Origin: Hydractinia symbiolongicarpus
Lineage: Eukaryota > Cnidaria > Hydrozoa > Anthoathecata > Hydractiniidae
Length of the DNA stretch: 64,000 nucleotides
NCBI RefSeq assembly: GCF_029227915.1
Contig: NC_079885.1
Location: 3,348,001-3,412,000 of the forward strand
Reading direction: 5' to 3'
Program-made: the position numbers and the translations under genes
The notes under the pieces: generated by a model
Told to the model about the DNA's origin: nothing
What the model saw: only the letters and a program-made list of their open reading frames with translations
Database searches by the model: none
Part shown: positions 38,701-51,730 of the stretch, one piece after another
Layout of the letters: each line of letters starts with the position of its first letter
Numbering within the stretch: position 1 is the first letter of the stretch

Positions 38701-41430
38701 ATTTATCACATTTATAAGATCACAGTCCAAAATAAGTTCAATTAAGTCCCACAGTCAATCGTTTCATTGTTAAAAGCGATGCAACCTAGTAATATCCGAG
38801 TACTATCGCTAAATACATGTTGGTACGAATATGTGACGCAACCGTTGTAACTCAAATGGATTTATACCGCCAGAAGGTCGATGAAATGTCGTCTTTGAAA
38901 CTGTTCTTATTTATTCAGCGCGTGATAACGGCCAGGATTGGTCCCACAGTAAAAAAGGACTTATTTTATATAAATTTTTAAGTGAAGCGCTACCATACGG
39001 TCGAGTATAATAGCTGAATTCCAGCAATCATTTCAAATTAAGAAGAATGTTATTCCTTGGAGTCCAATAGGCTCATTTATCACATTTATAAGGTCACAGT
39101 ACAGAATCACTTCAATTAAGTCCCACAGTCAATCGTTTCACTGTCAAAAGCAATACAACTGAGTAATATCGGAAAAAATCACTAAATACATGTTGGTACG
39201 AATACGTGACGCAACCGTTGTAACTTAAGCAGATTGATACCGTTAGAAAGTCAATGAAATGTAGTTTTTGGAAATTTTTCTATTTCTTCAGCGCGCTAAC
39301 GGCTAGGATTGGTCCCACAGCAAAAAAGGACTTATTTATCTAAACTTTTAAATAAAGCGCTACCACAGCGCCCAGCGAAATCGGTAAATTCCAGCAATCA
39401 TGTCAAATTAAGACGAATGTTATTTCTTGGGTCCAATTGTCGCATTTATCACATTTTTGAGGTCAAAGTCCAAAATCAGTTTAATTAAGTCCCACAGTCA
39501 ATCCTTTCACTGTTAAAAACGATACAACCTAGTAAAATCAAAAAAATATCGATAAATACATGATGGTACGAATATGTTACGCAACCGTTGTAATTGAAAC
39601 GGACTGATACCTTTAGAGAGTCAATGAAATGTAGTTTTTCAAACTGTTTCTCTTTCTTCAGCGCGGGCTAACGGCTAGGATTGGTCCCACCGTAGAAAAT
39701 GACTTACTTATCTAAATTTTTAAGTGAATCCCTACCACAGCGCCCAGTGAGATCACTAAATTCCAGCAATCATGTCAAATTAAAAAGAATGATATTTCTT
39801 GGTTCCAGTTGTCTCACTTATAACATTTATAAGGTCACAGTCCAAAATCAGTTCAATTAAGTGCCACAGTCAATCGTTTCACTGTTAAAAGCGATACAAC
39901 CTAGTATTATCAGAAAAATATCCCTAAATACATGTGGGGACGAATATGTGACTCAACCGATGTAACTCAAACGGACTCATACCGTTAGAAATTCATTGAA
40001 ACGTACCTTCTAAAACTGTCTCTATGTCTTCAGCGTGCGATAACGGCTAGGATTCCTCCCACAGTAAAAAATCACTTATTTATCTAAATTTTTAAATTAA
40101 GCGCTCCAAACAGCGAACAGTGTAATCGCTGAGTTGCGGCAATCATGTCAAATTAAGAAGAATGTCATTTCTTGAGGTCCAGTTGGCTCACTTATCACAT
40201 TTATAAGGTCACAGTCCAAAGTTACTTCAATTAAGTCCCAGAGTCAATCGTTTCACTGTTAAAAGAGATATAACTCAATAATATCGGAAGAATATCACTA
40301 AATACATGTTGGCACGAATATGTGACGCAACCGTTGTAACTCAAACGGATTGATACCGCCAAGAAGTCATTGAAATGTAGTTTTTGAGAATGTCTCTATT
40401 TCTTCAGCGCGTGCTAACGGTCAGGATTAGTCCCACAGTAAGAAAAGACTTATTTATCTAAATTTTAAATAAAGCGCTACCATAGGGCCGAGTGTAATTG
40501 CTGAATTCCAGCAATCATGTCAAATTAAGAAGAATGTTATCCCTTGGAGTCCAATTAACTCATTTATCACATTTATAAGGTCACAGTACAGAATCACTTC
40601 AATTAAGTCCCGCAGTCAATCGTTTCACTGTCAAAAGCAATGCAACTTAGTAATATCGGAAAAAAATCACTAAATACATGTTGGTACGAATACGTGAAGC
40701 AACCGTTGTAACTCAAACGGAATTGTACCGCCATAAGGTCAATGAAATATAGTCTTTGAAACTGTTCCTATTTATTCAGCGCGTGCTAACGGACAGGATT
40801 GGTCCCACAGTAAAAAAGACTTATTTTATATAAATTTTAAGGTGAAGCGCTACCATAGGGCCGAGTATAATAGCTGAATTCCAGCAATCATGTCAAATTA
40901 AGAAGAATGTTATTCCTTGGCGTCCAATAGGCTCATTTATCACATTTATAAGGTCACAGTACAGAATCACTTCAATTAAGTCCCACAGTCAATCGTTTCA
41001 CTGTCAAAAGCATAACAACTGAGTAATATCGGAAAAAAATCACTAAATACATGTTGGTACGAATACGTGACGCAACCGTTGTAACTTAAGCAGATTGACA
41101 CCGTTAGAAAGTCAATGAAATGAAGTTTTTGGAAATTTTCCTATTTCTTCAGCGCTCTAACGGCTAGGATTGGTCCCACAGTAAAAAAGGACTTATTTAT
41201 CTAAATTTTTAAATGAAGCGCTCCAAACAGCGACCAGTGTAATCGCTGAGTTGCCGCAATCATGTCAAATTAAGAAGAATGTCATTTCTTGAGGTCCAGT
41301 TGGCTCACTTATCTCATTTATAAGGTCACAGTCCAAAGTTACTTTAATTAAGTCCGAGAGTCAATCGTTTCACTGTTAAAAGCGATATAACTCAATAATG
41401 TCGGAAGAATATCACTAAATACATGTTGGT
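38701..41430 (+). repeat. Satellite segment matching 22.6-23.9 kb
   Basis: From about 39,394 to 40,700 the sequence follows 22,620-23,930 at an offset of about 16,774 bp (45 monomers). Shared rare variants include AATTAAGACGAATG, CAGCGTGCGATAACGG followed by CTAGGATTCCTCCC, and AATGTTATCCCTTGG. After about 40,686 the best match moves to about 26,521 (shared ACGAATACGTGAAGCAACCG). No gene was seen. Confidence 0.75.
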
Positions 41431-44400
41431 ACGAACATGTGACACAACCGTTGTAATTGAAACGGACTGATACCGTTACAGAGTCAATGAGATGTAGTTT
41501 TTAAAACTGTCTCCCTTTCTTCAGCGCGCGCTAACGGCTAGGATTCGTCCCACAAAAAAAATGACTTATTTATCTAAATTTTTAAATGACGCGCTCCAAA
41601 CAGCGCCCAGTGTAATCGCTGAGTTGGGGAAATCATGTCAAACTAAGAAGAATGTCATTTCTTGAGGTCCAGTTGGCTCACTTATCTAATTTATTAGGGC
41701 ACAGTCCAAAGTTACTTCAATTAAGTCCCAGAGTCAATGGTTTCACTGTTAAAAGCGATATAACTCAATAATATCGGAAGAATATCACTAAATACATGTT
41801 GGTACGAACATGTGACATAACCGTTGTAATTGAAACGGACTGATACCGTTACAGAGTCAATGAGATGTAGTTTTTAAAAATGTTTTTATTTCTTCATCGC
41901 GCGCTAACGGCTAGGATTCGTCCCACAAAAAAAATGACTTATTTATCTAAATTTTTAAATGACGCGCTCAAAACAGCGCCCAGTGTAATCGCTGAGTTGG
42001 GGAAATCATGTCAAACTAAGAAGAATGTTATTTCTTGGGTCCAATTGTTTGATTTATCACATTTATGAGGTCAAAATCTAAAATCAGTTCAATCAAGTCC
42101 CACAGTCAATCCTTTCACTGTTAAAAGCGATGCAACCTAGTAAAATCAGAAAAATATCGCTAAATACATGTTGGTACGAATATGTGACGCAACCGTTGTA
42201 ATTCCAGCGGATTGACACCGTTAGAAAGTTAATAATATGTAGTTTTTAAAAATGTTTCTATTTCTTCATCGCGCGCTAACGGCTAAGATTCGTCCCACAA
42301 AAAAAATGACTTATTTATCTAAATTTTTAAATGACGCGCTCCAAACTGCGCCCAGTGTAATCGCTGAGTTAGGGAAATCATGTCAAACTAAGAAGAATGT
42401 TATTTCTTGGGTTCCAGTTGGCTCCCTTATCACATTTATTAGCTCACAGTCCAAAGTTATTTCAATTAAGTCCCAGAGTCAATCGTTTCACTGTTAAAAG
42501 CGATATAACTTAATAATATCGGAAAATATCACTAAATACATGTTGGTACGAATATGTGACGCAACCGTTGTAACTCAAACGGATTTATACCGCCAGAAAG
42601 TCAATGAAATGTAGTCTTTGAGAATGTCTCTATTTCTTCAGCGCGTGCTAACGGCCAGGATTAGTCCCACATTTAAAAATGTCTTATTTTGTATAAATTT
42701 TTAAGTGAAGCGCTACCACAGTGCCCAGCGAAATCGGTAAATTCTAGCAATCATATTAAATTAAGAAGAATGATATTTCTTGGGTCCAATTGTCTCATTG
42801 ATCACATTTATGAGGTCAAGGTCCAAAATCAGTTCAATCAAGTCCCACAGTCAATCCTTTCACTGTTACAAGCGATGCAACCTAGTAAAATCAAAAAAAT
42901 ATCGCTAAATACATGTTGGTACGAATATGTGACACAACCGTTGTAATTGAAACGGACTGATACCGTTACAGAGTCAATGAGATGTAGTTTTTAAAACTGT
43001 CTCTCTTTCTTCAGCACGCGCTAACGGCTAGGATTCGTCCCACAAAAAAAATGACTTATTTATCTAAATTTTTAAATGACGCGCTCCAAACAGCGCCCAG
43101 TGTAATCGCTGAGTTGGGGAAATCATGTCAAACTAAGAAGAATGTTATTCCTTGGCGTCCAATAGGCTCATTTATCACATTTATAAGGTCACAGTACAGA
43201 ATCACTTCAATTAAGTCCCACAGTCAATCGTTTCACTGTCAAAAGCAATACAACTGAGTAATATTGGAAAAAAATCACTAAATACATGTTGGTACAAATA
43301 CGTGACGCAACCGTTGTAACTTAAGCAGATTGACACCGTTAGAAAGTCAATGAAATGTAGTTTTTGGAAATTTTCCTATTTCTTCAGCGCGCTAACGGCT
43401 AGGATTGGTCCCACAGTAAAAAAGGACTTATTTATCTAAATTTTTAAATGAAGCGCTCCAAACAGCGACCAGTGTAATCGCTGAGTTGCGGCAATCATGT
43501 CAAATTAAGAAGAATGTCATTTCTTGAGGTCCAGTTGGCTCACTTATCTAATTTATAAGGTCACAGTCCAAAGTTACTTCAATTAAGTCCCAGAGTCAAT
43601 CGTTTCACTGTTAAAAGCGATATAACTTAATAATATAGGAAGAATATCACTAAATACATGTTGGTACGAACATGTGACACAACCGTTGTAATTGAAACGG
43701 ACTGATACCGTTACAGAGTCAATGAGATGTAGTTTTTAAAAATGTTTCTATTTCTTCATCGCGCGCTAACGGCCAGGATTAGTCCCACAGTCAAAAATGA
43801 CTTATTTTGTATAAATTTTTAAGTGAGGCGCTACCACAGTGCCCAGCGAAATCGGTAAATTCTAGCAATCATGTCAAATTAAGAAGAATGATATTTCTTG
43901 GGTCCAATTGTCTCATTTATCACATTTATGAGGTCAAAGTCTAAAATCAGTTCAATCAAGTCCCACAGTCAATCCTTTCACTGTTAAAAGCGATGCAACC
44001 TAGTAAAATCAGAAAATTATCGCTAAATACATGTTGGTACGAATATATGACACAACCGTTGTAATTGAAACGGACTGATACCGTTACAGAGTCAATGAGA
44101 TGTAGTTTTTAAAACTGTCTCTCTTTCTTCAGCGCGCGCTAACGGCTAGGATTCGTCCCACAAAAAAAATGACTTATTTATCTAAATTTTTAAATGACGC
44201 GCTCCAAACAGCGCCCAATGTAATCGCTGAGTTGGGGAAATCATGTCAAACTAAGAAGAATGTTATTTCTTGGGTTCCAGTTGGCTCCCTTATCACATTT
44301 ATAAGCTCACAGTCCAAAGTTATTTCAATTAAGTCCCAGAGTCAATCGTTTCACTGTTAAAAGCGATATAACTTAACATTATCGGAAAACATCACTAAAT

Positions 44401-46514
44401 ACATGTTGGTACGAATATGTGACGCAACCGTTGTAACTCAAACGGATTTACACCGCCAGAAAGTCAATGAAATGTAGTCTTTGGGAATGTCTCTATTTCT
44501 TCAGCGCGTGCTAACGGCCAGGATTAGTCCCACAGTCAAAAATGACTTATTTTGTATAAATTTTTAAGTGAAGCGCTACCACAGTGCCCAGCGAAATCGG
44601 TAAATTCTAGCAATCATGTCAAATTAAGAAGAATGATATTTCTTGGGTCCAATTGTCTCATTTATCACATTTATGAGGTCAAAGTCTAAAATCAGTTCAA
44701 TCAAGTCCCACAGTCAATCCTTTCACTGTTAAAGGCGATGCAACCTAGTAAGATCAGAAAAATATCGCTAAATACATGTTGGTACGAATATGTGACGCAA
44801 CCGTTGTAATTCCAGCGGATTGACACCGTTAGAAAGTTAATAATATGTAGTTTTTAAAAATGTTTCTATTTCTTCATCGCGCGCTAACGGCTAGGATTGG
44901 TTCCACAGTACAAAATGACTTATTTATCAAAACTTTTTTTTAAAACGCTACCACAGCGCCCAGCGAAATCGGTAAATTCCAGCAATCATGTCAAATTAAG
45001 AAGAATGTTGTTCCTTGGATCCAATTGTCTCATTTATCACATTTATGAGGTCAAACTCCAATATCAGTTCAATTAAGTCCCACAGTCAATCCTTTCACTG
45101 TTAAAAGCGATGCAACCTAGTAAAATCCGAATACTATCGCTAAATACATGTTGGTACGAATATGTGACGCAACCGTTGTAACTCAAACGGATTTATACCG
45201 CCAGAAAGGCAATGAAATGTAGTCTTTGAGAATGTCTCTATTTCTTCAGCGCGTGCTAACGGCCAGGATTAGTCCCACAGTCAAAAATGACTTATTTTGT
45301 ATAAATTTTTAAGTGAGGCGCTACCACAGTGCCCAGCGAAATCGGAAAATTCTAGCAATCATGTCAAATTAAGAAGAATGATATTTCTTGGGTCCAATTG
45401 TCTCATTTATCACATTTATGAGGTCAAAGTCTAAAATCAGTTCAATCAAGTCCCACAGTCAATCCTTTCACTGTTAAAGGAGATGCAACCTAGTAAAATC
45501 AGAAAAATATCGCTAAATACATGTTGGTACGAATATGTGACGCAACCGTTGTAATTCCAGCGGATTGACACTGTTAGAAAGTTAATAATATGTAGTCTTT
45601 GAGAATGTCTCTATTTCTTCAGCGCGTGCTAACGGTCAGGATTAGTCCCACAGTCAAAAATGACTTATTTTGTATAAATTTTTAAGTGAGGCGCTACCAC
45701 AGTGCCCACCGAAATCGGAAAATTCTAGCAATCATGTCAAATTAAGAAGAATGATATTTCTTGGGTCCAATTGTCTCATTTATCACATTTATGAGGTCAA
45801 AGTCTAAAATCAGTTCAATCAAGTCCCACAGTCAATCCTTTCACTGTTAAAAGCGATGCAACCTAGTAAAATCAGAAAAATATCGCTAAATACATGTTGG
45901 TACGAATATGTGACACAACCGTTGTAATTCCAGCGGATTGACACCGTTAGAAAGTTAATAATATGTAGTTTTTAAAACTGTCTCTCTTTATTCAGCGCGC
46001 GCTAACGGCTAGGATTCGTCCCACAAAGAAAATGACTTATTTATCTAAATTTTTAAATGACGCGCTCAAAACAGCGCCCAGTGTAATCGCTGAGTTGGGG
46101 AAATCATGTCAAACTAAGAAGAATGTTATTTCTTGGGTTCCAGTTGGCTCCCTTATCACATTTATTAGCTCACAGTCCAAAGTTATTTCAATTAAGTCCC
46201 AGAGTCAATCGTTTCACTGTTAAAAGCGATATAACTTAATATTATCGGAAAATATCACTAAATACATGTTGGTACGAATATGTGACGCAACCGTTGTAAC
46301 TCAAACGGATTTATACCGCCAGAAAGTCAATGAAATGTAGTCTTTGAGAATGTCTCTATTTCTTCAGCGCGTGCTAACGGCCAGGATTAGTCCCACAGTC
46401 AAAAATGACTTATTTTGTATAAATTTTTAAGTGAAGCGCTACCAGAGTGCCCAGCGAAATCGGTAAATTCTAGCAATCATGTCAAATTAAGAAGAATGAT
46501 ATTTCTTGGGTCCA
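41431..46514 (+). repeat. Locally amplified poly-A subfamily satellite
   Basis: Monomers with CCCACAAAAAAAATGAC (or one A different) in place of CCCACAGTAAAAAATGAC recur near 41,550, 41,927, 42,294, 43,038 and 44,157, with CCCACAAAGAAAATGAC near 46,020. Spacings are one to five monomers. TACGAACATGTGACA blocks at about 41,430 and 41,808 are one monomer apart. A GTCTTTGAGAATGTCTC block repeats at 45,221 and 45,594 (373 bp). Short-period turnover dominates here. Open frames of 62-85 codons are present but are satellite sequence. Confidence 0.8.
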
Positions 46515-49500
46515 ATTGTCTCATTTATCACATTTATGAGGTCAAAGTCTAAAATCAGTTCAATCAAGTCCCACAGTCAATCCTTTCACTGTTAAAGGCG
46601 ATGCAACCTAGTAAAATCAGAAAAATATCGCTAAATACATGTTGGTACGAATATGTGACGCAACCGTTGTAATTCCAGCGGACTGACACCGTTAGAAAGT
46701 TAATAATATGTAGTTTTTAAAAATGTTTCTATTTCTTCATCGCGCGCTAACGGCTAGGATTGGTTCCACAGTACAAATGACTTATTTATCAAAACTTTTT
46801 TTTAAAACGCTACCACAGCGCCCAGCGAAATCGGTAAATTCCAGCATTCATGTCAAATTAAGAAGAATGTTGTTCCTTGGGTCCAATTGTCTCATTTATC
46901 ACATTTATGAGGTCAAACTCCAATATCAGTTCAATTAAGTCCCACAGTCAATCCTTTCACTGTTAAAAGCGATGCAACCTAGTAATATCCAAATACTATC
47001 GCTAAATACATGTTGGTACGAATATGTGACGCAACCGTTGTAACTCAAACGGATTTATACCGCCAGAAGGTCAATGAAATGTAGTCTTTGAAACTGTTCC
47101 TATTTATTCAGCGCGTGCTAACGGTTAGGATTGGTCCCACAGTAAGAAATGATTTATTTTATATAAATTTTTAAGTGAAGCGCTACCATAGGGCCGAGTG
47201 TAAACGCTGAATTCCAGCAATCATGTCAAATTAAGAAGAATGTTATTCCTTGGAGTCCAATTGGCTCATTTATTACATTTATAAGGTCACAGTACAGAAT
47301 CACTTCAATTAAGTCCCACAGTCAATCCTTTCACTGTCAAAAGAAATACAACTTAGAAATATCGGAAAAGAATCACTAAATACATGTTGGTACGAATACG
47401 TGACGCAACCGTTGTAAGTTACGCGGATTGACACCGTTAGAAAGTCAATGAAATGTAGTTTTTGAAACTGTTTCTATTTCTTCACCGCGCGCTAACGGCT
47501 AGGATTGGTCCCACAGTAAAATAGACTTATTTTATAAAAATTTTTAAGTGAAGCGCAGGGCCGAGTGTAATCGCTGAATTCCAGCAATCATATCAAATTA
47601 GGAAAAATGTTATTCCTTGGAATCCAATTGGCTCATTTATCACATTTATAAGGTCACAGTCCAGAATCACTTCAATTAAGTCCCACAGTCAATCGTTTCA
47701 CTGTCAAAAGCAATACAACTTAGTAATAATGGAAAAAATTCACTAAATACGTGTTGGTACGAAAATGTGACGCAACCGTTGTAACTCAAACGGATTTATA
47801 CCGCCAGAAAGTCAATGAAATGTAGTCTTTGAGAATGTCTCTATTTCTTCAGCGCGTGCTAACGGCTAGGATTGGTCCCACAGTAAAAAATGACTTATTT
47901 TATCTAAATTTTTAAGAGAAGCGCTACCATTGGGCTAAGTGTAATCGCTGAATTGCAGAAATCATGTCAAATTAAGAAGAATGTTATTCCTTGGAATCCA
48001 ATTGGCTCATCTATCACATTTATAAGGTCACAGTCCAGAATCACTTCAATTAAGTCCCACAGGCAATCGTTTCACTGTCAAAAGCAATGCAACTTAGTAA
48101 TACCGGAAAAAAATCACTAAATACATGTTGGTACGAATATGTGACGTAACCGTTGTAGTTGAAACGGACTGATACCTGCAAAAAGTCAATGAAATGTAGT
48201 GTTTGAAACTGTCTCTATTTCTTCAGCGCGCGCTAACGGCTAGGATTGGTCACACAGTAAAAAAGGACTTATTTTATAAAATATTTTAAGTGAAGCGCTA
48301 CCATAGGGCCGAGTGTAATCGCTGAATTCCAGCAATCATGTCAAATTAGGAAAAATGTCATTCCTTGGAATCCAATTGGCTCATTTATCACATTTATAAG
48401 GTCACAGTCCAGAATCACTTCAATTAAGTCCCACAGTCAATCGTTTCACTGTCAAAAGCAATGCAACTTAGTAATAATGGAAAAAATTCACTAAATACAT
48501 GTTGGTACGAATATGTGACGCAACCATTGTAGTTTAAACGAACTAATACCGTTAGAAAGTCAATGAAATGTAGTATTTGAAACTGTCTCTATTTAATCAG
48601 CGCGTGCTAACGGCCAGGATTAGTCACACAGTCAAAAATGACTTATTTTGTATAAATTTTTAAGTGAAGCGCTACCAAAGTGCCCAGCGAAATCGGTAAA
48701 TTCTAGCAATCATGTCAAATTAAGAAGAATGATATTTCTTGGGACCAATTGTCTCATTTATCACATTTATGAGGTCAAAGTCTAAAATTAGTTCAATCAA
48801 GTCCCACAGTCAATCCTTTCACTGTTAAAAGCGATGCAACCTAGTAATATCCGAATACTATCGCTAAATACATGTTGGTACGAATATGTGACGCAACCGT
48901 TGTAATTCCAGCGGATTGACACCGTTAGAAAGTTAATAATATGTAGTTTTTAAAAATGTTTCTATTTCTTCATCGCGCGCTAACGGCTAGGATTGGTTCC
49001 ACAGTACAAAATGACTTATTTATCATAACTTTTTTTTAAAACGCTACCACAGCCCCCAGCGAAATCGGTAAATTCCAGCAATCATGTCAAATTAAGAAGA
49101 ATGTTGTTCCTTGGGTCCAATTGTCTCATTTATCACATTTATGAGGTCAAACTCCAATATCAGTTCAATTAAGTCCCACAGTCAATCCTTTCATTGTTAA
49201 AAGCGATACAACTTAGTAATATCGGAAAAGAATCACTAAATACATGTTGGTACGAATACGTGACGCAACCGTTGTAAGTTAAGCGGATTGACACCGTTAG
49301 AAAGTCAACGAAATGTAGTTTTTGAAACTGTTTTTATTTCTTCAGCCCGTGCTAACGGCTAGGATTGTTCCCACAGTAAAAAGGACTTATTTTATAAAAA
49401 TTTTTAAGTGAAGCGCAGGGACAAGTGTAATCGCTGAATTCCAGCAATCATGTCAAATTAGGAAAAATGTTATTCCTTGGAATCCAATTGGCTCATTTAT

Positions 49501-51730
49501 CACATTTATAAGGTCACAGTCCAGAATCACTTCAATTAAGTCCCACAGTCAATCGTTTCACTGTCAAAAGCAATACAACTTAATAATAATGGAAAAAATT
49601 CACTAAATACATGTTGGTACGAATATGTGACGCAACCATTGTAGTTGAAACGGACTAATACCGTTAGAAAGTCAATGAAATGTAGTATTTGAAACTGTCT
49701 CTATTTCATCAGCGCGCGCTAACGGCTAGGATTGGTCCCACAGTAAAAAATGATTTATTTTATCTAAATTTTTAAGGGAAGCGCAACCATTGGGCCGAGT
49801 GTAATCGCTGAATTGCAGCAATCATGTCAAATTAAGAAGAATGTTATTCCTTGGAGTCCAATTGGCTCATTTATCACATTTATAAAGTCGCAGTCCAGAA
49901 TCACTTCAATTAACTCCCACAGTCAATCGTTTCACTGTTAAATCGATACAACTTAGTAATATCGGAAAAAAATCACTAATTACATGTTGGTACGAATATG
50001 TGATTCAACCGTTGTAACTCAAATGGACTCATACCGTTAGAAATTCATGGAAATGTACCTTCTAAAACTGTCTCTATTTCTTCAGCGCGCGATAACGGCT
50101 AGGATTCGTCCCACAGTAAAAAATGACTTATTTATCTAAATTTCTTAATGAAGCGCTCCAAACAGCGACCAGTGTAATCGCTGAGTTGCGGCAATCATGT
50201 CAAATTAAGAAGAATGTCATTTCTTGAGGTCCAGTTGGCTCACTTATCACATTTATAAGGTCACAGTCCAGAATCACTTCAATTAAGTCCCACAGTCAAT
50301 CGTTTCACTGTTAAAAGCGACACAACTTAGTAATATCGTAAAAAAATCACTAAATACATGTTGGTACAAATATGTGACGCAACCGTTGTAAGTCAAGCGG
50401 ATTGACACCGTTAGAAAGTCAATGAAATGTAGTATTTGATACTGTCTCTATTTCTTCAGCGCGCGCTAACGGCTAGGATTTGTCCCACAGTAAAAAATGA
50501 CTTATTTTATCTAAATTTTTAAGTGAAGCGCTACCATTGGGCCGAGTGTAATCGCTGAATTGCAGCAGTCATGTCAAATTAAGAAGGATGTTATTCCTTG
50601 GAGTCCAATTGGCTCATTTATCACATTTATAAGGTCCCAGTCCACAGAATCACTTCAATTAAGTCCCACAGTCAATCGTTTTACTGTTAAAAGCGATACA
50701 ACTTAGTAATTCCGGAAAAAAATCACTAATTACATGTTGGTACGAATATGTGATTCAACCGTTGTAACTCAAATGGACTCATACCGTTAGAAATTCACTG
50801 AGAAGTACCTTCTAAAACTGTCTCTATTTCTTCAGCGCGCGGTAACGGCTAGGATTCGTCCCACAGTAAAAAATGACATATTTATCTAAATTTTTTAATG
50901 AAGCGCTCCAAACAGCGACCAGTGTAATCGCTAGTTGCGGGGCAATCATGTCAAATTAAGAAGAATCTCATTTCTTGGGGTCGAGTTGGCTCACTTATCA
51001 CATTTATAAGTTCACAGTCCAGAATCACTTCAATTAAGTCCCACAGTCAATCGTTTCACTGTTAAAAGCGATACAACGTAGTAATATCAGAAAAAAATCA
51101 CTAAATACATGTTGGTACAAATATGTGACGCAACCGTTGTAAATCAAGCGGATTGACACCGTTAGAAAGTCAATGAAATGTAGTTTTTGAAAATGTTTTT
51201 ATTTCTTCAATGCGCGCTAACGGCTAGGATTGGTCCCGCAGTACAAAATGACTTATATATCTAAACTTTTAAATAAAGCGCTACCACAGCGCCCAGTGAA
51301 ATCGGTAAATTCCAGCAATCATGTCAAATTAAAAAGAATGTTATTTCTTGGGTCCAATTTTTTCATTTATCACATTTATAAGGTCGCAGTCCAGAATCAC
51401 TTCAATTAAGTCCCACAGTCAATCGTTTCACTGTTAAAAGCGATACAACTTAGTAATTCCGGAAAAAAATCATTAATTACATGTTGGTACGAATATGTGA
51501 TTCAACCGTTGTAACTCAAATGGACTCATACCGTTAGAAATTCATTGAAAAGTACCTTCTAATACTGTCTCTATTTCTTCAGCGCGCGATAACGGCTAGG
51601 ATTCGTCCCACAGTAAAAAATGACTTATTTATCTAAAGTTTTTAATGAAGCGCTCCAAACAGCGACCAGTGTAATCGCTGAGTTGCGGCAATCATGTCAA
51701 ATTAAGAAGAATGTCATTTCTTGGGGTCCA
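46515..51730 (+). repeat. 5.2-kb segmental duplication, copy 1 (14 monomers)
   Basis: 46,515 aligns with 51,731 at an offset of 5,216 bp, and from about 47,553 the offset changes to 4,843 bp. Near-identity holds over the whole length. The change of offset, 373 bp, is exactly one monomer present here (about 47,171-47,543) and absent from copy 2. Both ends of that monomer read TTAAGTGAAGCGC (47,171 and 47,544). Confidence 0.92.

Noticed and set aside
42252-42946. 81- and 85-codon open frames as small genes
   Set aside because: They are the satellite frames seen throughout the array, extended by chance upstream or across a monomer border. Codon pattern and neighbours give no sign of coding.
46723-46938. 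71-codon frame with an identical copy at 51,939-52,154, as a conserved gene pair
   Set aside because: Identity is explained by the 5.2-kb segmental duplication of satellite DNA, not by protein-level conservation.
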